DNA from: Skeletonema tropicum
Taxonomy: Eukaryota; Bacillariophyta; Thalassiosirophyceae; Thalassiosirales; Thalassiosiraceae
NCBI GenBank assembly: GCA_037178625.1
Contig: CM074142.1
Span: 992,001-1,056,000, forward strand
Direction of reading: 5' to 3'
DNA: 64,000 nt
Of this stretch, positions 41,341 to 50,818 are shown piece after piece. Under the pieces are notes generated by a model. It saw nothing but the letters and a program-made list of their open reading frames with translations, was not told where the DNA came from and did no database searches. Numbering within the stretch: the first letter of the stretch is position 1; each line of letters opens with the position of its first letter. The position numbers and the translations under genes were made by a program.

Positions 41341-42283
41341 CTTATTTTGGATCACGGGAACCTGGGGTTGACAGTGGCTGATTTTTGTTAGCAGCCGATT
41401 TGTCGAGAGCTTGCCAGGAGTTTCAAGTCGTGGTTCTCAAAAATCTAGCGTTGAGGTGCGTTTAGGTTGATTTCTGATGGCCTGTTCCGTCAAAAACTTG
41501 CGCCAACGTCAAAACTTGCTGCCACCGCCACGAGTGACATGCTGCTTGGCGGGTGGAAGTGGTCCGTCGAAGAGCTCGTCATGTAATATTTTACTTATCT
41601 ACGCCATTTGTGTGTCTGTTGGTGAGGGACTGCAAATTCAATGGCAAACTAACTGTCTAAGTATCTGTACCAAGTACCAAATAACTGTACTTGTAGATAA
41701 CGCATAATGATGGCTTGCACGAGCCAGCACGAGCCCAACGAGACAATGATGTCACTAAACACTGTAAGTATCAATTCCAATGTTTGGAATCTTGGGAGAC
41801 AGCAAATCCGATCTCTTCTCCGAAGAAATGGAGACAGAATCATGGTCTCTTCTCGGAAGAAATAGATTGTTGGGATGCTATGTAGATGATGTTCATTGCG
41901 CTTTATCTGCTGGATCTGGATACCTGAGTACCCTTGACTCTTGACCCAGCCATTTTTTCTTCATTCTTCATAGCTTCTTCGATATCTCTACACGATGAAT
42001 CAAGAGAGTACATTCATTCCAACAAAGTTTCTTGTATCTTCTATACGATTATTCTTGCATCGTCTTGTAAGGCAAGAGAACATCAAGCAAGATGCGGTTT
42101 AGTGTAGATCTATGAGCCATATATGGCGGCTATTACTACGACTTTTCAAGGAACGATGAAACAATGTAGATGCACAGACTTTTGGGGGAAGGAGAACTCC
42201 AAGCATGTTGCCTATCAAACACGTCGAGCAGGAGCTCATAAATCCAAAGTGTGAATAAACTGAATCTATCTCTACCGCGCAGC

Positions 42284-43146
42284 ATGAAAGTCTTCCATTT
42301 TCTATTCCTTTTCACCGTCGCTGCATCTCAGGTTGGACTCGCGAGGTCTGATGATGCGCTCAATAAGGATCCAGCTTTGTTGATGAAACAGGAGGATGCG
42401 GGAAGAGCACTGTGAGTAGTCATATTGATTGTTGTCGTTTCATCCACATTGCGTATGTTGCGCTGATAATGTTATCTCATGCATCACTGACCAACTTACC
42501 ACATGCTTTTGCTGTTTGTGTTTGCATATACAGAGGCAATTCTTCTTCTTCCTCGAGCTCCACATGGACATCGTCATCCACATCATCCTCAAGCTCCAAG
42601 TCTTCCAAGTCAAAGTCCTCAAAGTGGTCCAAGTCATGTAAGAGCTGGCATTCTACCAGTTCATCCAAGTCGGGTAAAAGTTGCTGGACGTCGTCGGAAG
42701 GCAGTCGCCTTCGTGGACTTCGCTACTACGATGGAGGCGGGGAGATTGAAAAGATGGAAGAAGCAGAAGATGTTGGTCAAGAGGAGAGAGAACTGTGAGT
42801 TTTCAAATTGATATTAACGAGTTGTCCTCTACTCTTCTTCCGTTCATCTGCACACATTTTATTACAGAAGATCCATGAATCACTACTTGCTCATCAACTA
42901 TATTTTTGCTACTTGCACATTCAATTCTCACACATACACAGAGGCGACACTTCCTCCTCTTCCTCTTCTTCCTCCACATGGACTTCCGCATCATCCTCGA
43001 GCTCCAAGTCTTCCAAGTCAAAGTCCTCAAAGTGGTCCAAGTCTTGCAAGAGCTGGCACTCTTCTACCAGTTCATCCAAGTCGGGTAAAAGTTGCTGGAC
43101 GTCGTCGTCGGATGACGGTCGCCGTGGGCTTCGCCTTAGCGAGTGA
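42284..43146 (+). CDS. Silaffin-like secreted Ser/Lys-rich precursor with duplicated module (three exons)
   Basis: Exons 42284-42411, 42534-42794 and 42942-43146; introns of 122 and 147 bp start GTGAGT and end CAG, both in phase 2. The precursor is 197 residues. Signal peptide MKVFHFLFLFTVAASQVGLA, then a short propeptide ending GRAL. Exons 2 and 3 each encode a homologous module: a Ser run with TWTS, then KSSKSKSSKWSKSCKSWH and KSGKSCWTSS. Several KXXK motifs among serines match diatom silaffins, in which Lys carry polyamines and Ser phosphates to drive silica deposition. Module borders carry RXL sites (RAL, RGL, REL, RGL), the processing motif of silaffin, cingulin and silacidin precursors. 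An acidic linker separates the modules. Conserved Cys and Trp are unusual for classic silaffins. Confidence 0.8.
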
Positions 43147-45366
43147 GGTGCGGAGCTTTTCATACATCGAAGAAGAAGAAGAAGATGGTATTAGTTCAGA
43201 ATGGAACTATATTGAACTCCGAGACGATACATCTCTTTGCTGCGTCTGCATCTTTGTATTATTTTGATGAATTACTTGTTGCTGCCTGCCTTCCTTGCTG
43301 TACTTGATCCATGTAAATAGTAGAGTACAAAATAACATTTTGATTGAATTGTAACTGGTGTGTTCTTTCAATAACGCAACTCCATATGGAATGATATTTA
43401 CCAAGAATTGAAGGTGCATCCATTACATAACACCCATGGCGAGGTCTCAGTGGCAGGGTAACATCAACAAAGTGCCACTGATGGAATAATATTAACACAA
43501 CACCTGTCACCTGTTTTTTGGCTCTTTTTGACCCTCCATCTTAGTGGTGTTCATGTGGAGAGACAAACAATAATAACAACCCCCCAGCGCCTCTCCTCAA
43601 CCAACCATGATATGAACTAATAATTCTACTACTTGGAGGGAATAATAAAGGCCCCCCATGCTCCCAAAACACCAACAACATGTCATGTACATAATTTACA
43701 TGTTATGTACATAAAAAAAAATAGTGACCACAACAATCAACCAATAAACAATGGATATTAACGCCCTAAACAATAAAACAGCTTTATACTATCATAAATA
43801 ACAGTTTGCGCCTATATTTATCAAAGGGAATCATGGAGGGGGAGTGAAATGGATGTCATCACATTATCATGTTAATTTACTAGCAAAATAATAAATATTT
43901 TTTTTATGGATTGAGCTCAACAGCTGCAGCAGAAAGCCGCAGCACTTTAATTCAGATGGGTATTGTGTACAATTTAAGCTATTGGTCGCTGTTATTGGTG
44001 CTGTGTGGGCGATGACATTGACATGGCGCAAATCGGCCGTAGGAGAGGTTTTGAAGGCATGTTGCTAAGCCTCGGCGCAGTTTTTGGCCAAAATAAGCTA
44101 GCTAGGCAGGCATTTTTTTCGTGCTGTTTCCTTCGTCGATTTTGGGGGCGAAAAAGAAGGAGAAAAGAAGGAGGAAAGTTCGCGTGCTCTGGATGGCTCT
44201 GGGTAGCAGCTGCATCACAGCTGTAGGATGCAGACTACTACTGCTATTCTTCTTCGATAAATATTTCTCATCATATAATTGAAGTCTAGCCACCCTGCTA
44301 CGAGATTGGCTTCAAGCCAAGGGTTGAGAATGCATGGCATCTTGAATGCATCCAAGCAGGAGCTAAACTAATGACATGGATAGTACGGTTGTAACTCTCT
44401 TTCATGTGTGTCAACTCTGTTTGTTATAAGTTACAATCCTCTCTAATCTTCTACTGTGCAGCATAACTGAATTGTTGTTGAATCTCAAATCTTATATGTC
44501 ATATTTGCCGCATAGAGTTGAATACCATCAGTCATGCTTTCTCTAGCCCTCATATTACGTATTCGTTTGTTTCAAATTGTGCAACCTTCTCCACTGTCAC
44601 ACGACTCAAATTGGCACAAGCAGAGTAATTTGCATGTGTCATAGTCGATGCAGGTCATGCTAGATAGTAATTGTGCGTGCGGGTGCGGATGCATATGTTG
44701 TACAGAGGTATGCGTATGCCCACTTTATGCTACAAAGCGACTGGCAAACGCGAATGATGCAGCAACCAACACCAGAAAAAATGTATCTTTGACCAAGCCG
44801 ATAGTTATGAAACATTAGATGAGTATTTCCACTATAAGGAGGGTCAAGAGCTTCACCTGACGCATCTGTTTTGGTTGATGTCGAGCGACGCCCAAAGCGC
44901 CAACAATCATCACGTGTTGAGTATTTTGTGAGCTCGACGACGACGCAACACATTTATCTGATTGTCAGCAACATCAGAGATATTCTTTACCTCGTTCATT
45001 TTGTGTTGGTTAAACGGAATCGTCCGACGATGGAGGATAGAGGGAGCCGTCGACGCGTAGATTGTGTCACAACATCAACGTGATGTTTGCGCATAATTTG
45101 CATAAATACGATGGCGATTTGAGAGTTCTGCCTCAATAGTTAAATCTAAAGGACCGTTCGGATGCGGTCGATGATCAAGTCGCTATTCGTGGGGACTTGG
45201 TAGTTGTGTATGCCGCATGTTGGATGTTGGCGCCGGCAATCTCTGAATGACGGACATCATGGCTGGTTTGATGGGGGTAGGTTCGCAACCTGGTCACGAA
45301 TCGACAGCTCTACGTGATTTATCTCTATACGCGGTAGACGAGTAACGTTGAACATCGTGACTTGAA

Positions 45367-45429
45367 GTGACCGTATTTGCACCCCCTCCGTGACCGTATT
45401 TGCACCACCACCGTGACCGTATTTGTAAG
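45367..45429 (+). repeat. Tandem repeat, 23 bp x 2.7
   Basis: GTGACCGTATTTGCACC followed by CCCTCC, then CACCACC, then a partial third unit GTGACCGTATTTGTAAG. Starts at 45367, 45390 and 45413. Confidence 0.85.
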
Positions 45430-45458
45430 AAACAGCACAAAAACGTTGCCGCTAGGCA

Positions 45459-45811
45459 GGGTCTCTGCACACGTGCTACAGGGGTCAAAAAACGTGAATT
45501 ACAGAAAAAGTGTCTAACGATATTGAGCGAACAGCTAGCATTTTCTGATGTGACAGTGAAAAAGTCATGTTCCCGCCCGAATTTGGTAGGAGTAGCTACT
45601 GTAGGAATTGTACTACGTGTACGTAGAAAAACTTTGCAGGGCTTATTGTCTCTCCTCCACAAAATGCGGGAAGCATTTTTTGGGTGTGTACCAATTCCTA
45701 CAATTTTGTGTACGTATCGAAGAGGTGTTAGACACCTTTTTTGACCCCTGTAGCGTGCAGAGTCCCTCTGGAGAGGACTCCCACGTGTGACAGAAGATCC
45801 TATGTAGGGTG
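45459..45811. repeat. Foldback element, CACCCTACATAG family (copy 2)
   Basis: Arms TACAGGGGTCAAAAAA (45477-45492) and its exact complement (45737-45752) continue outward through imperfect pairing with GCAC.CGTG and AGAGTC motifs, ending CTATGTAGGGTG (45800-45811). GTGTCTAAC is also mirrored inside. ~350 bp, non-coding. Confidence 0.65.
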
Positions 45812-45882
45812 TTCAAAATCCTGAGACGATGACGCACAACACAACAACATCATGACCATCATTTTTTGATTATTGTACTACC

Positions 45883-47373
45883 ATGGCGCCCATGACATCA
45901 CTAATACCTTCCGCTCAGTCACCATTGCTCTGGCAGATGTTTTTCATACTGCTGTTATTAGCACCAGTGCTGATTCTCGTCTCACTGCTCGTCGTTTTAC
46001 CAGCCTACACGATTTGCTTGGCCATCATTACCATCATACGAGCAAACTATTTCTTAACAACATCACCATGTTGTCAACAAGAAAGGGAAAACGATGGTCT
46101 ACAATCAAAGGGGGGAGCAACAAACAATAACAGTTGCAACAGCTCAAGTAGTAGTGGACCATGGAGCAACATCAGCACTTCCATATTCCAAGGCCGAGTC
46201 TTTCACGTACGACAACGTCCCAAGATACATTCGTTCCAATATCCCCTGACATTTTCAGTCGTTGATTTAGATGAGGCGTGCGGGTTGTTTGGTAATCATG
46301 CTGTTGCGGCTGATTGCTCTTCTATAAATGAAGATGACGAGAAACAGTCATTGGAAAGGGAGGTATGTGATAACAGGGGAAAGTTGTGGCCATTGTCTAC
46401 ACTCATGCTGCTACGCGATGAAGACCATTTGAAAAATGGAGAGGGGTTACCAACAACCGTCGCAACTACAATAACACTTTCCATGAAGGAACGGATCATC
46501 AATTTACTGTACGAACGAACGAATGGCAAACTCAACCTCAAACAACAGCAACCATCACGAAAAATATTGCTAGTCACACATCTCATGTATTTCGGCTACT
46601 GCTTCAACCCAGTAAGCTTCTTCTTCGTCCTCAAAAATCAACACCAAGATGAGATAGAAGCCATTGTTGTCGAAGTATCCAACACCCCCTGGAATGAAAT
46701 GTCCATCTATGTATTACATCCGGATAGTGTGGATACCACGTTTTCTCAGAATTACCCACTCAACAACTCGACAAAGAAGTCACTGGCAAAGGATGGTAAC
46801 ATAACGTCGAATACGTATCATTATCACTGTGAAAAGAAGTTTCATGTGAGTCCATTCATGACAATGGATCATGATTACGATTGGAAATTTCAATTGGACA
46901 AAGATCGGATTGTAGTACAAGCGCAAATGTACAAGCATACTACTGAAGAAGAAGAAGAAGTTGACACCAATAATAAAGAAGTAGAGGAAGACGAAGAAAA
47001 GAAGGATGGTCATGATGATGATCCCGATGAAACGAAGCACAAGGGCATACTCTACTTCACTGCCGGATTCGACATTCATCGTACCATCAATCCGAAAACG
47101 CAATCCTACCCACTCCAACTCTCCAAAATCATACTACGATATCCAATCTATTGCTTTGTCATTCAGATATGGATACATTACGAAGCGTTAAAGTTATTAT
47201 TGAAGGGTATAACGTTTATTCCTCATCCGGAGGGGAGTGAGACTGCCGCAAGTAAGGCGATTGCTGTGGTTATGGGACCGGTGTTTGTAGTGATGGATGT
47301 GATGAATGATTTGTTTGTGAGATTGAAGGGTGGAGGAGGAGGAGGGGGTGAGAAGACGACCAAGGTGGAATGA
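45883..47373 (+). CDS. DUF1365 family protein with N-terminal membrane anchor
   Basis: 496 residues. Two hydrophobic segments lie in the first ~65 residues (MFFILLLLAPVLILVSLLVV and CLAIITIIRANYFL). The DUF1365 domain follows: GRVFHVRQRPKIHSFQYPL with VVDLDEA, FGYCFNPVSFFFVLK, IEAIVVEVSNTPWNEM, CEKKFHVSPFMTMDHDY, and IHYEALKLLLKG near the C-terminus. In bacteria this family sits beside cyclopropane-fatty-acid synthase and flavin amine oxidase genes, hinting at lipid modification; its activity is not known to me. An acidic insertion (EEEEEVDTNNKEVEEDEEKK) splits the domain. The C-terminus is Gly-rich. A decayed 5' copy lies at 32500-32865. Its 3' end converges on the R3H-like gene. Confidence 0.88.
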   Translation: MAPMTSLIPSAQSPLLWQMFFILLLLAPVLILVSLLVVLPAYTICLAIITIIRANYFLTTSPCCQQERENDGLQSKGGATNNNSCNSSSSSGPWSNISTSIFQGRVFHVRQRPKIHSFQYPLTFSVVDLDEACGLFGNHAVAADCSSINEDDEKQSLEREVCDNRGKLWPLSTLMLLRDEDHLKNGEGLPTTVATTITLSMKERIINLLYERTNGKLNLKQQQPSRKILLVTHLMYFGYCFNPVSFFFVLKNQHQDEIEAIVVEVSNTPWNEMSIYVLHPDSVDTTFSQNYPLNNSTKKSLAKDGNITSNTYHYHCEKKFHVSPFMTMDHDYDWKFQLDKDRIVVQAQMYKHTTEEEEEVDTNNKEVEEDEEKKDGHDDDPDETKHKGILYFTAGFDIHRTINPKTQSYPLQLSKIILRYPIYCFVIQIWIHYEALKLLLKGITFIPHPEGSETAASKAIAVVMGPVFVVMDVMNDLFVRLKGGGGGGGEKTTKVE

Positions 47374-47437
47374 TTTCGTAGATTATAATGATATAGTGAC
47401 TGTTGACTGTGCACACAGATAATCCCTTCTAAATTTC

Positions 47438-49603
47438 TTAACATGTACATACAAAGTCCAGCAACTTCACAGACGGAGCTAATAACACACCACCCTGGAC
47501 CGTCACTACCCTCATAGTAGATCCCACGCCCTTCACAACCTGTGTCTGCTTCTTCCGCCGGCCTTTCCTTCGTCCATCATTCTTCACCTTCTTCTTCTTC
47601 TCCTCTGGAACGACAAATGACGATGATGTGCCCAATCCATGAAAATGACACACTGCATACAACAAGATACGATGAAATGCACTGCTGGATCTCTTACTAC
47701 CACTACCATCTTGACCATCATCAGTTGGGAAATAAAAATGAATCGTGGGGATTAACACTCCAAACTGATTCATATCTGATACTTCCTTCGCTGCTGCGGC
47801 TACCTTGCCAATACGTTGCTTACTGTAATTATTGAAAGAACAAGAAGATTGTTGTTGTTGTTGTTGTTGCTTATTCCGAATCACAATTCGTGGAGGGCTG
47901 GCCAAAATGTCATTGAATACATTATACACAACTTGTGATTGCAATGGTGGAAATCCCACCACATCATTCTTCTCCGTAGTATTGCCCAAAGAATGCAATG
48001 CCAATGACACCAAGTACGATTCAAACGAATCAACAATCCCACTGGCAGTAGTATCCATACTACTACAAGACCGTGACAGTACCGATTGAATTCTCATCCC
48101 AAGTTTGTTATATAGTACCTTCCCCCACTCCTCCATCATCTTCTCATCACCACTATCGTTCATGAGTAGTTGTAATTGTTGTTTGGAGGATATCCCCAAT
48201 TGATGACACTTGGTAATTATTCGTTGATACATTCTTGCCTCCTCTCCCAATAATCCCTCACCCTCCTCCTCCTCATGCTCACCATGGTTTGTTCTCCAAG
48301 CAACACCAACAACATCTCCAGAAGCAACTTCCCCCCTAACAAACCGTTCCCGTACCTTCTCCCCCCCCTTGGTTGTATCCTCACTCAACTTTTGAAATTC
48401 ACTCGTATATTCGAATGGATGATTTGGCATGTATGGGAATGTATTCCACCGTTTGTTGTTGTTGTCATTATTATTATCACCACTACTGAGTAACAACAAC
48501 ATGGTATGAACATGTTCGGAAGGTGTACCAATAAATGCATCATTTTTCCATCGACGTATTTTACGATGGGAGGGGTTTTGTTTGGTGGATAATAGTGTTC
48601 GTTGTTGGTGGTGTGTGTTGTTGTTGGTATCGGTAGTGGTACGATGATTGTTGCGACGACGAGTGGAGGAAGTGGATGCTACTGCTTGGGTGAAGAACCG
48701 TCCGGCGGTTGTTGTTGTTGTTGTTGTTGTTGTTGTGTTTGTGGTGGAGGATGGTGACGTAATATTATCATTGTGTGCATTGCGAGCTTGATTATCATCA
48801 ATATTCACAGCTGTAGCTACACCATCATCATCATCATCACTATCATTATTGTCAACAGTTGCAGCAACAATTACCGAAGAGGCGACATTATTATAATCCT
48901 CCTCATCTGCATCAACAACAACATCACCATCATCATCATGAACCATTATTATTTCTTCCTCGGGAATACTACTAGCACGAGCTCTTCTTCTCACCGCATC
49001 GTCACCACCCCTCCTGTTGTTGTTTCTCGTAGTGTGAAATATGGATCGAATCAATCGTTCATTCTCCTCATTAGTATCAGCAGCAGGTGTTGCAGTAGTA
49101 GTAGTAGTAGTAGAGGTAGTGTTGTTGGCAACAACAATGGGAGAAATGACCAACAGCGGACTAGCCTGACGCATCGGGGTCCTCGTGCGTGGATTGGATC
49201 TTGGTCGTACCCTTGGAATGCTGCTTGGACGACCATTATTATTCCCAGTAGTAGTAGGATGTTGGCCGCCGCTGGGTGTAGATGCAGAGTGGAGTAGGTG
49301 GAGTGACGCACTTCTCGGACGGGAAATACCATCGGATAGAGTGGATGCTAGAGAGGTTGCGGATGTGTCATCGCTGATTGCTGCTGAGATCCCTTCATCA
49401 TCATCATCGTTGTTGTCAATGACGGTATTGTTATCTGCTGTGGAGGATGCATTGCTATTGTGCAGGATGCTGTCGATATTTTCAATCACAGTAGCGGTGG
49501 TGGTGGTTGTTCCTTCGTCATGTTGATGATGTTGTGGCTGATGTTGAGATTCAGTTGCCTCCACTTCTTCTTCTTCTTCGTTGGGGACTATCTCGACATT
49601 CAT
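47438..49603 (-). CDS. Low-complexity protein with possible R3H-like C-terminus
   Basis: 721 residues, one exon. The N-terminal half is disordered and dominated by codon runs (Asn, Thr, Asp, His, Ser), with AAC/CAA-type triplet repeats. A basic HRKIRRWKNDAFIGTPSEH segment at about 345-365 resembles the R3H-associated region. The C-terminal part has IVDSFESYLVSLALHSLG, then FHRILLYAVCHFHGLGTSSSF, similar to the R3H nucleic-acid-binding motif but with Tyr where the His of RxxxH is expected. It ends with a Lys-rich stretch and VQGGVLLAPSVKLLDF. The R3H call is tentative; a gene is supported by the length of the frame and its ordered C-terminus. Confidence 0.65.
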   Translation of the reverse strand: MNVEIVPNEEEEEVEATESQHQPQHHQHDEGTTTTTATVIENIDSILHNSNASSTADNNTVIDNNDDDDEGISAAISDDTSATSLASTLSDGISRPRSASLHLLHSASTPSGGQHPTTTGNNNGRPSSIPRVRPRSNPRTRTPMRQASPLLVISPIVVANNTTSTTTTTTATPAADTNEENERLIRSIFHTTRNNNRRGGDDAVRRRARASSIPEEEIIMVHDDDGDVVVDADEEDYNNVASSVIVAATVDNNDSDDDDDGVATAVNIDDNQARNAHNDNITSPSSTTNTTTTTTTTTTAGRFFTQAVASTSSTRRRNNHRTTTDTNNNTHHQQRTLLSTKQNPSHRKIRRWKNDAFIGTPSEHVHTMLLLLSSGDNNNDNNNKRWNTFPYMPNHPFEYTSEFQKLSEDTTKGGEKVRERFVRGEVASGDVVGVAWRTNHGEHEEEEGEGLLGEEARMYQRIITKCHQLGISSKQQLQLLMNDSGDEKMMEEWGKVLYNKLGMRIQSVLSRSCSSMDTTASGIVDSFESYLVSLALHSLGNTTEKNDVVGFPPLQSQVVYNVFNDILASPPRIVIRNKQQQQQQQSSCSFNNYSKQRIGKVAAAAKEVSDMNQFGVLIPTIHFYFPTDDGQDGSGSKRSSSAFHRILLYAVCHFHGLGTSSSFVVPEEKKKKVKNDGRRKGRRKKQTQVVKGVGSTMRVVTVQGGVLLAPSVKLLDFVCTC

Positions 49604-50818
49604 TATTATGCTGCTATTCTTAGTATGAACTACTTACACAAACGAACCATTGTCCACGATGAAACCATTGTCCACGGTCCACGGATGTTGTGCGTGGTTT
49701 GTGTTTGTGGTGAGCGCGTCATCTTCAGAGAAAGAAAAAGAACTTCAGCTGTCACTTACGACACCTCCGTCACCGCTCACCACTTCCTTCGTCACCCTTC
49801 ACCCTCGATACAGCTGTATTGTACATAATATAGCAAGTATGTAACAAGATAGTAGCTCTGTTAGCATTATAATAGCAGCCAACCAAAGTCATCTGTTGTG
49901 GAGACATTTTTGGTTTGTGGAGGTTTGAGAGAGGGGTCATGGTCATGATGAAGTATTGGTGGATGGACCTCCTCAAGTTTGAATCTGAACCATTGTGAGG
50001 TGGTACAATTTTCTACCTTGGTGAACTGGTTGAGGTTATGGACTTGAAACTTTTACCTCATATCATGACGTGTATATATTGGAGCTGAGCGAAACGATTT
50101 CTTGCCACGAAAAAGTGTAGATGTGGAGTAATTATTTGGATTCATAGAAGTATATTATCAACTATTCTATCGTTCATAGTACGTTACAATCCTCAAATTT
50201 TGTGACAAGAGGCTCTAGATATCACTCTCAATCATTATGCAGCTGCTTCCGTCATGGCTCATGGCCACTTGTGAATTTGGAGCGACAGTGAAGCATCGAT
50301 TCGTGAACCTGCTGCGTGACTCTCTCTAGAGATACCCATTTGGATTCGATCCAACCGCGAGGTGAACAAGACTTCTAGAGAGATGCATAGAGGCGAATTC
50401 AAACAGGTAACTGTTGTGGTGCTCAAGCACTAACAAAGCATAGTAAGTGCATAACCGTACATAGCTGTACGGCACCGCACCCTACATAGGGTCTTCTGTC
50501 ACACATGGGAGTCCTCTTCAGAGGGACTCTACGTGCTGAGCCCTCCAAGTGACTCAGACAGGTGTCTGAAGATACTATGTAGGGTGGCTGGTGGCTGTAT
50601 GTACAATTCCCGTGGCTGTATGTACTGTAGATATGAAATACCGCGCACTTTTCTCATTTTTCGCATCGAGCTACGAGCACCGAAAATGAAATCGAGCAAG
50701 AGCAAAGTGCAACAATCGTTATGCAGTGAGACTCGTGGGGCGGGATCATATTATTATTAAAAGTTGTTGTCGTTGCTGCTGCTTTGAGATTCTCCGCATT
50801 ATTTTCTGAGCAGCCACC
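49604..50818. other. Gene-free spacer between divergent genes
   Basis: 1.2 kb. Contains the foldback element 50478-50586. From about 50665 on it is homologous to the 5' flank of the paralogue at 62494 (ATGAAATCGAGCAAGA, then AAAGTGCAACAATCGTTA), marking the edge of the inverted duplication. Confidence 0.6.
50478..50586. repeat. Foldback element, CACCCTACATAG family (copy 3, complete)
   Basis: 109 bp with perfect 12 bp inverted ends, CACCCTACATAG and CTATGTAGGGTG. The interior carries GACTCAGACAGGTGTCTGA, shared with 41266-41340, and AGTCCTCTTCAGAGGGACTC, shared with 45459-45811. Confidence 0.75.

Larger units (their letters stand above)
39128..42283. other. 3.2 kb gene-poor spacer between divergent secreted-protein genes
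   Basis: Upstream of both the giant SSxPS gene (minus) and the silaffin-like gene (plus). It contains the 150 bp tandem repeat at 39718-39984, a possible minus-strand exon at 39474-39683, and a foldback element at 41266-41340. Minus-strand sequence at about 40100-40300 has a protein-like stretch (KAIKAKYHCGGSYKIPD), possibly an old retroelement remnant. No RNA gene is seen. Confidence 0.5.
43147..45882. other. 2.7 kb gene-free spacer
   Basis: AT-rich, no supported gene. It holds a CATGTACATAA/TTATGTACAT inverted repeat near 43680-43710, the 23 bp tandem repeat at 45367, and the foldback element at 45459-45811. The last ~70 bp form the 5' flank of the DUF1365 gene. Confidence 0.5.

Noticed and set aside
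48773..49526. Plus-strand frames over 48.7-49.5 kb
   Set aside because: Shadows of the Asn/Thr/Ser codon runs in the minus-strand gene at 47438-49603.
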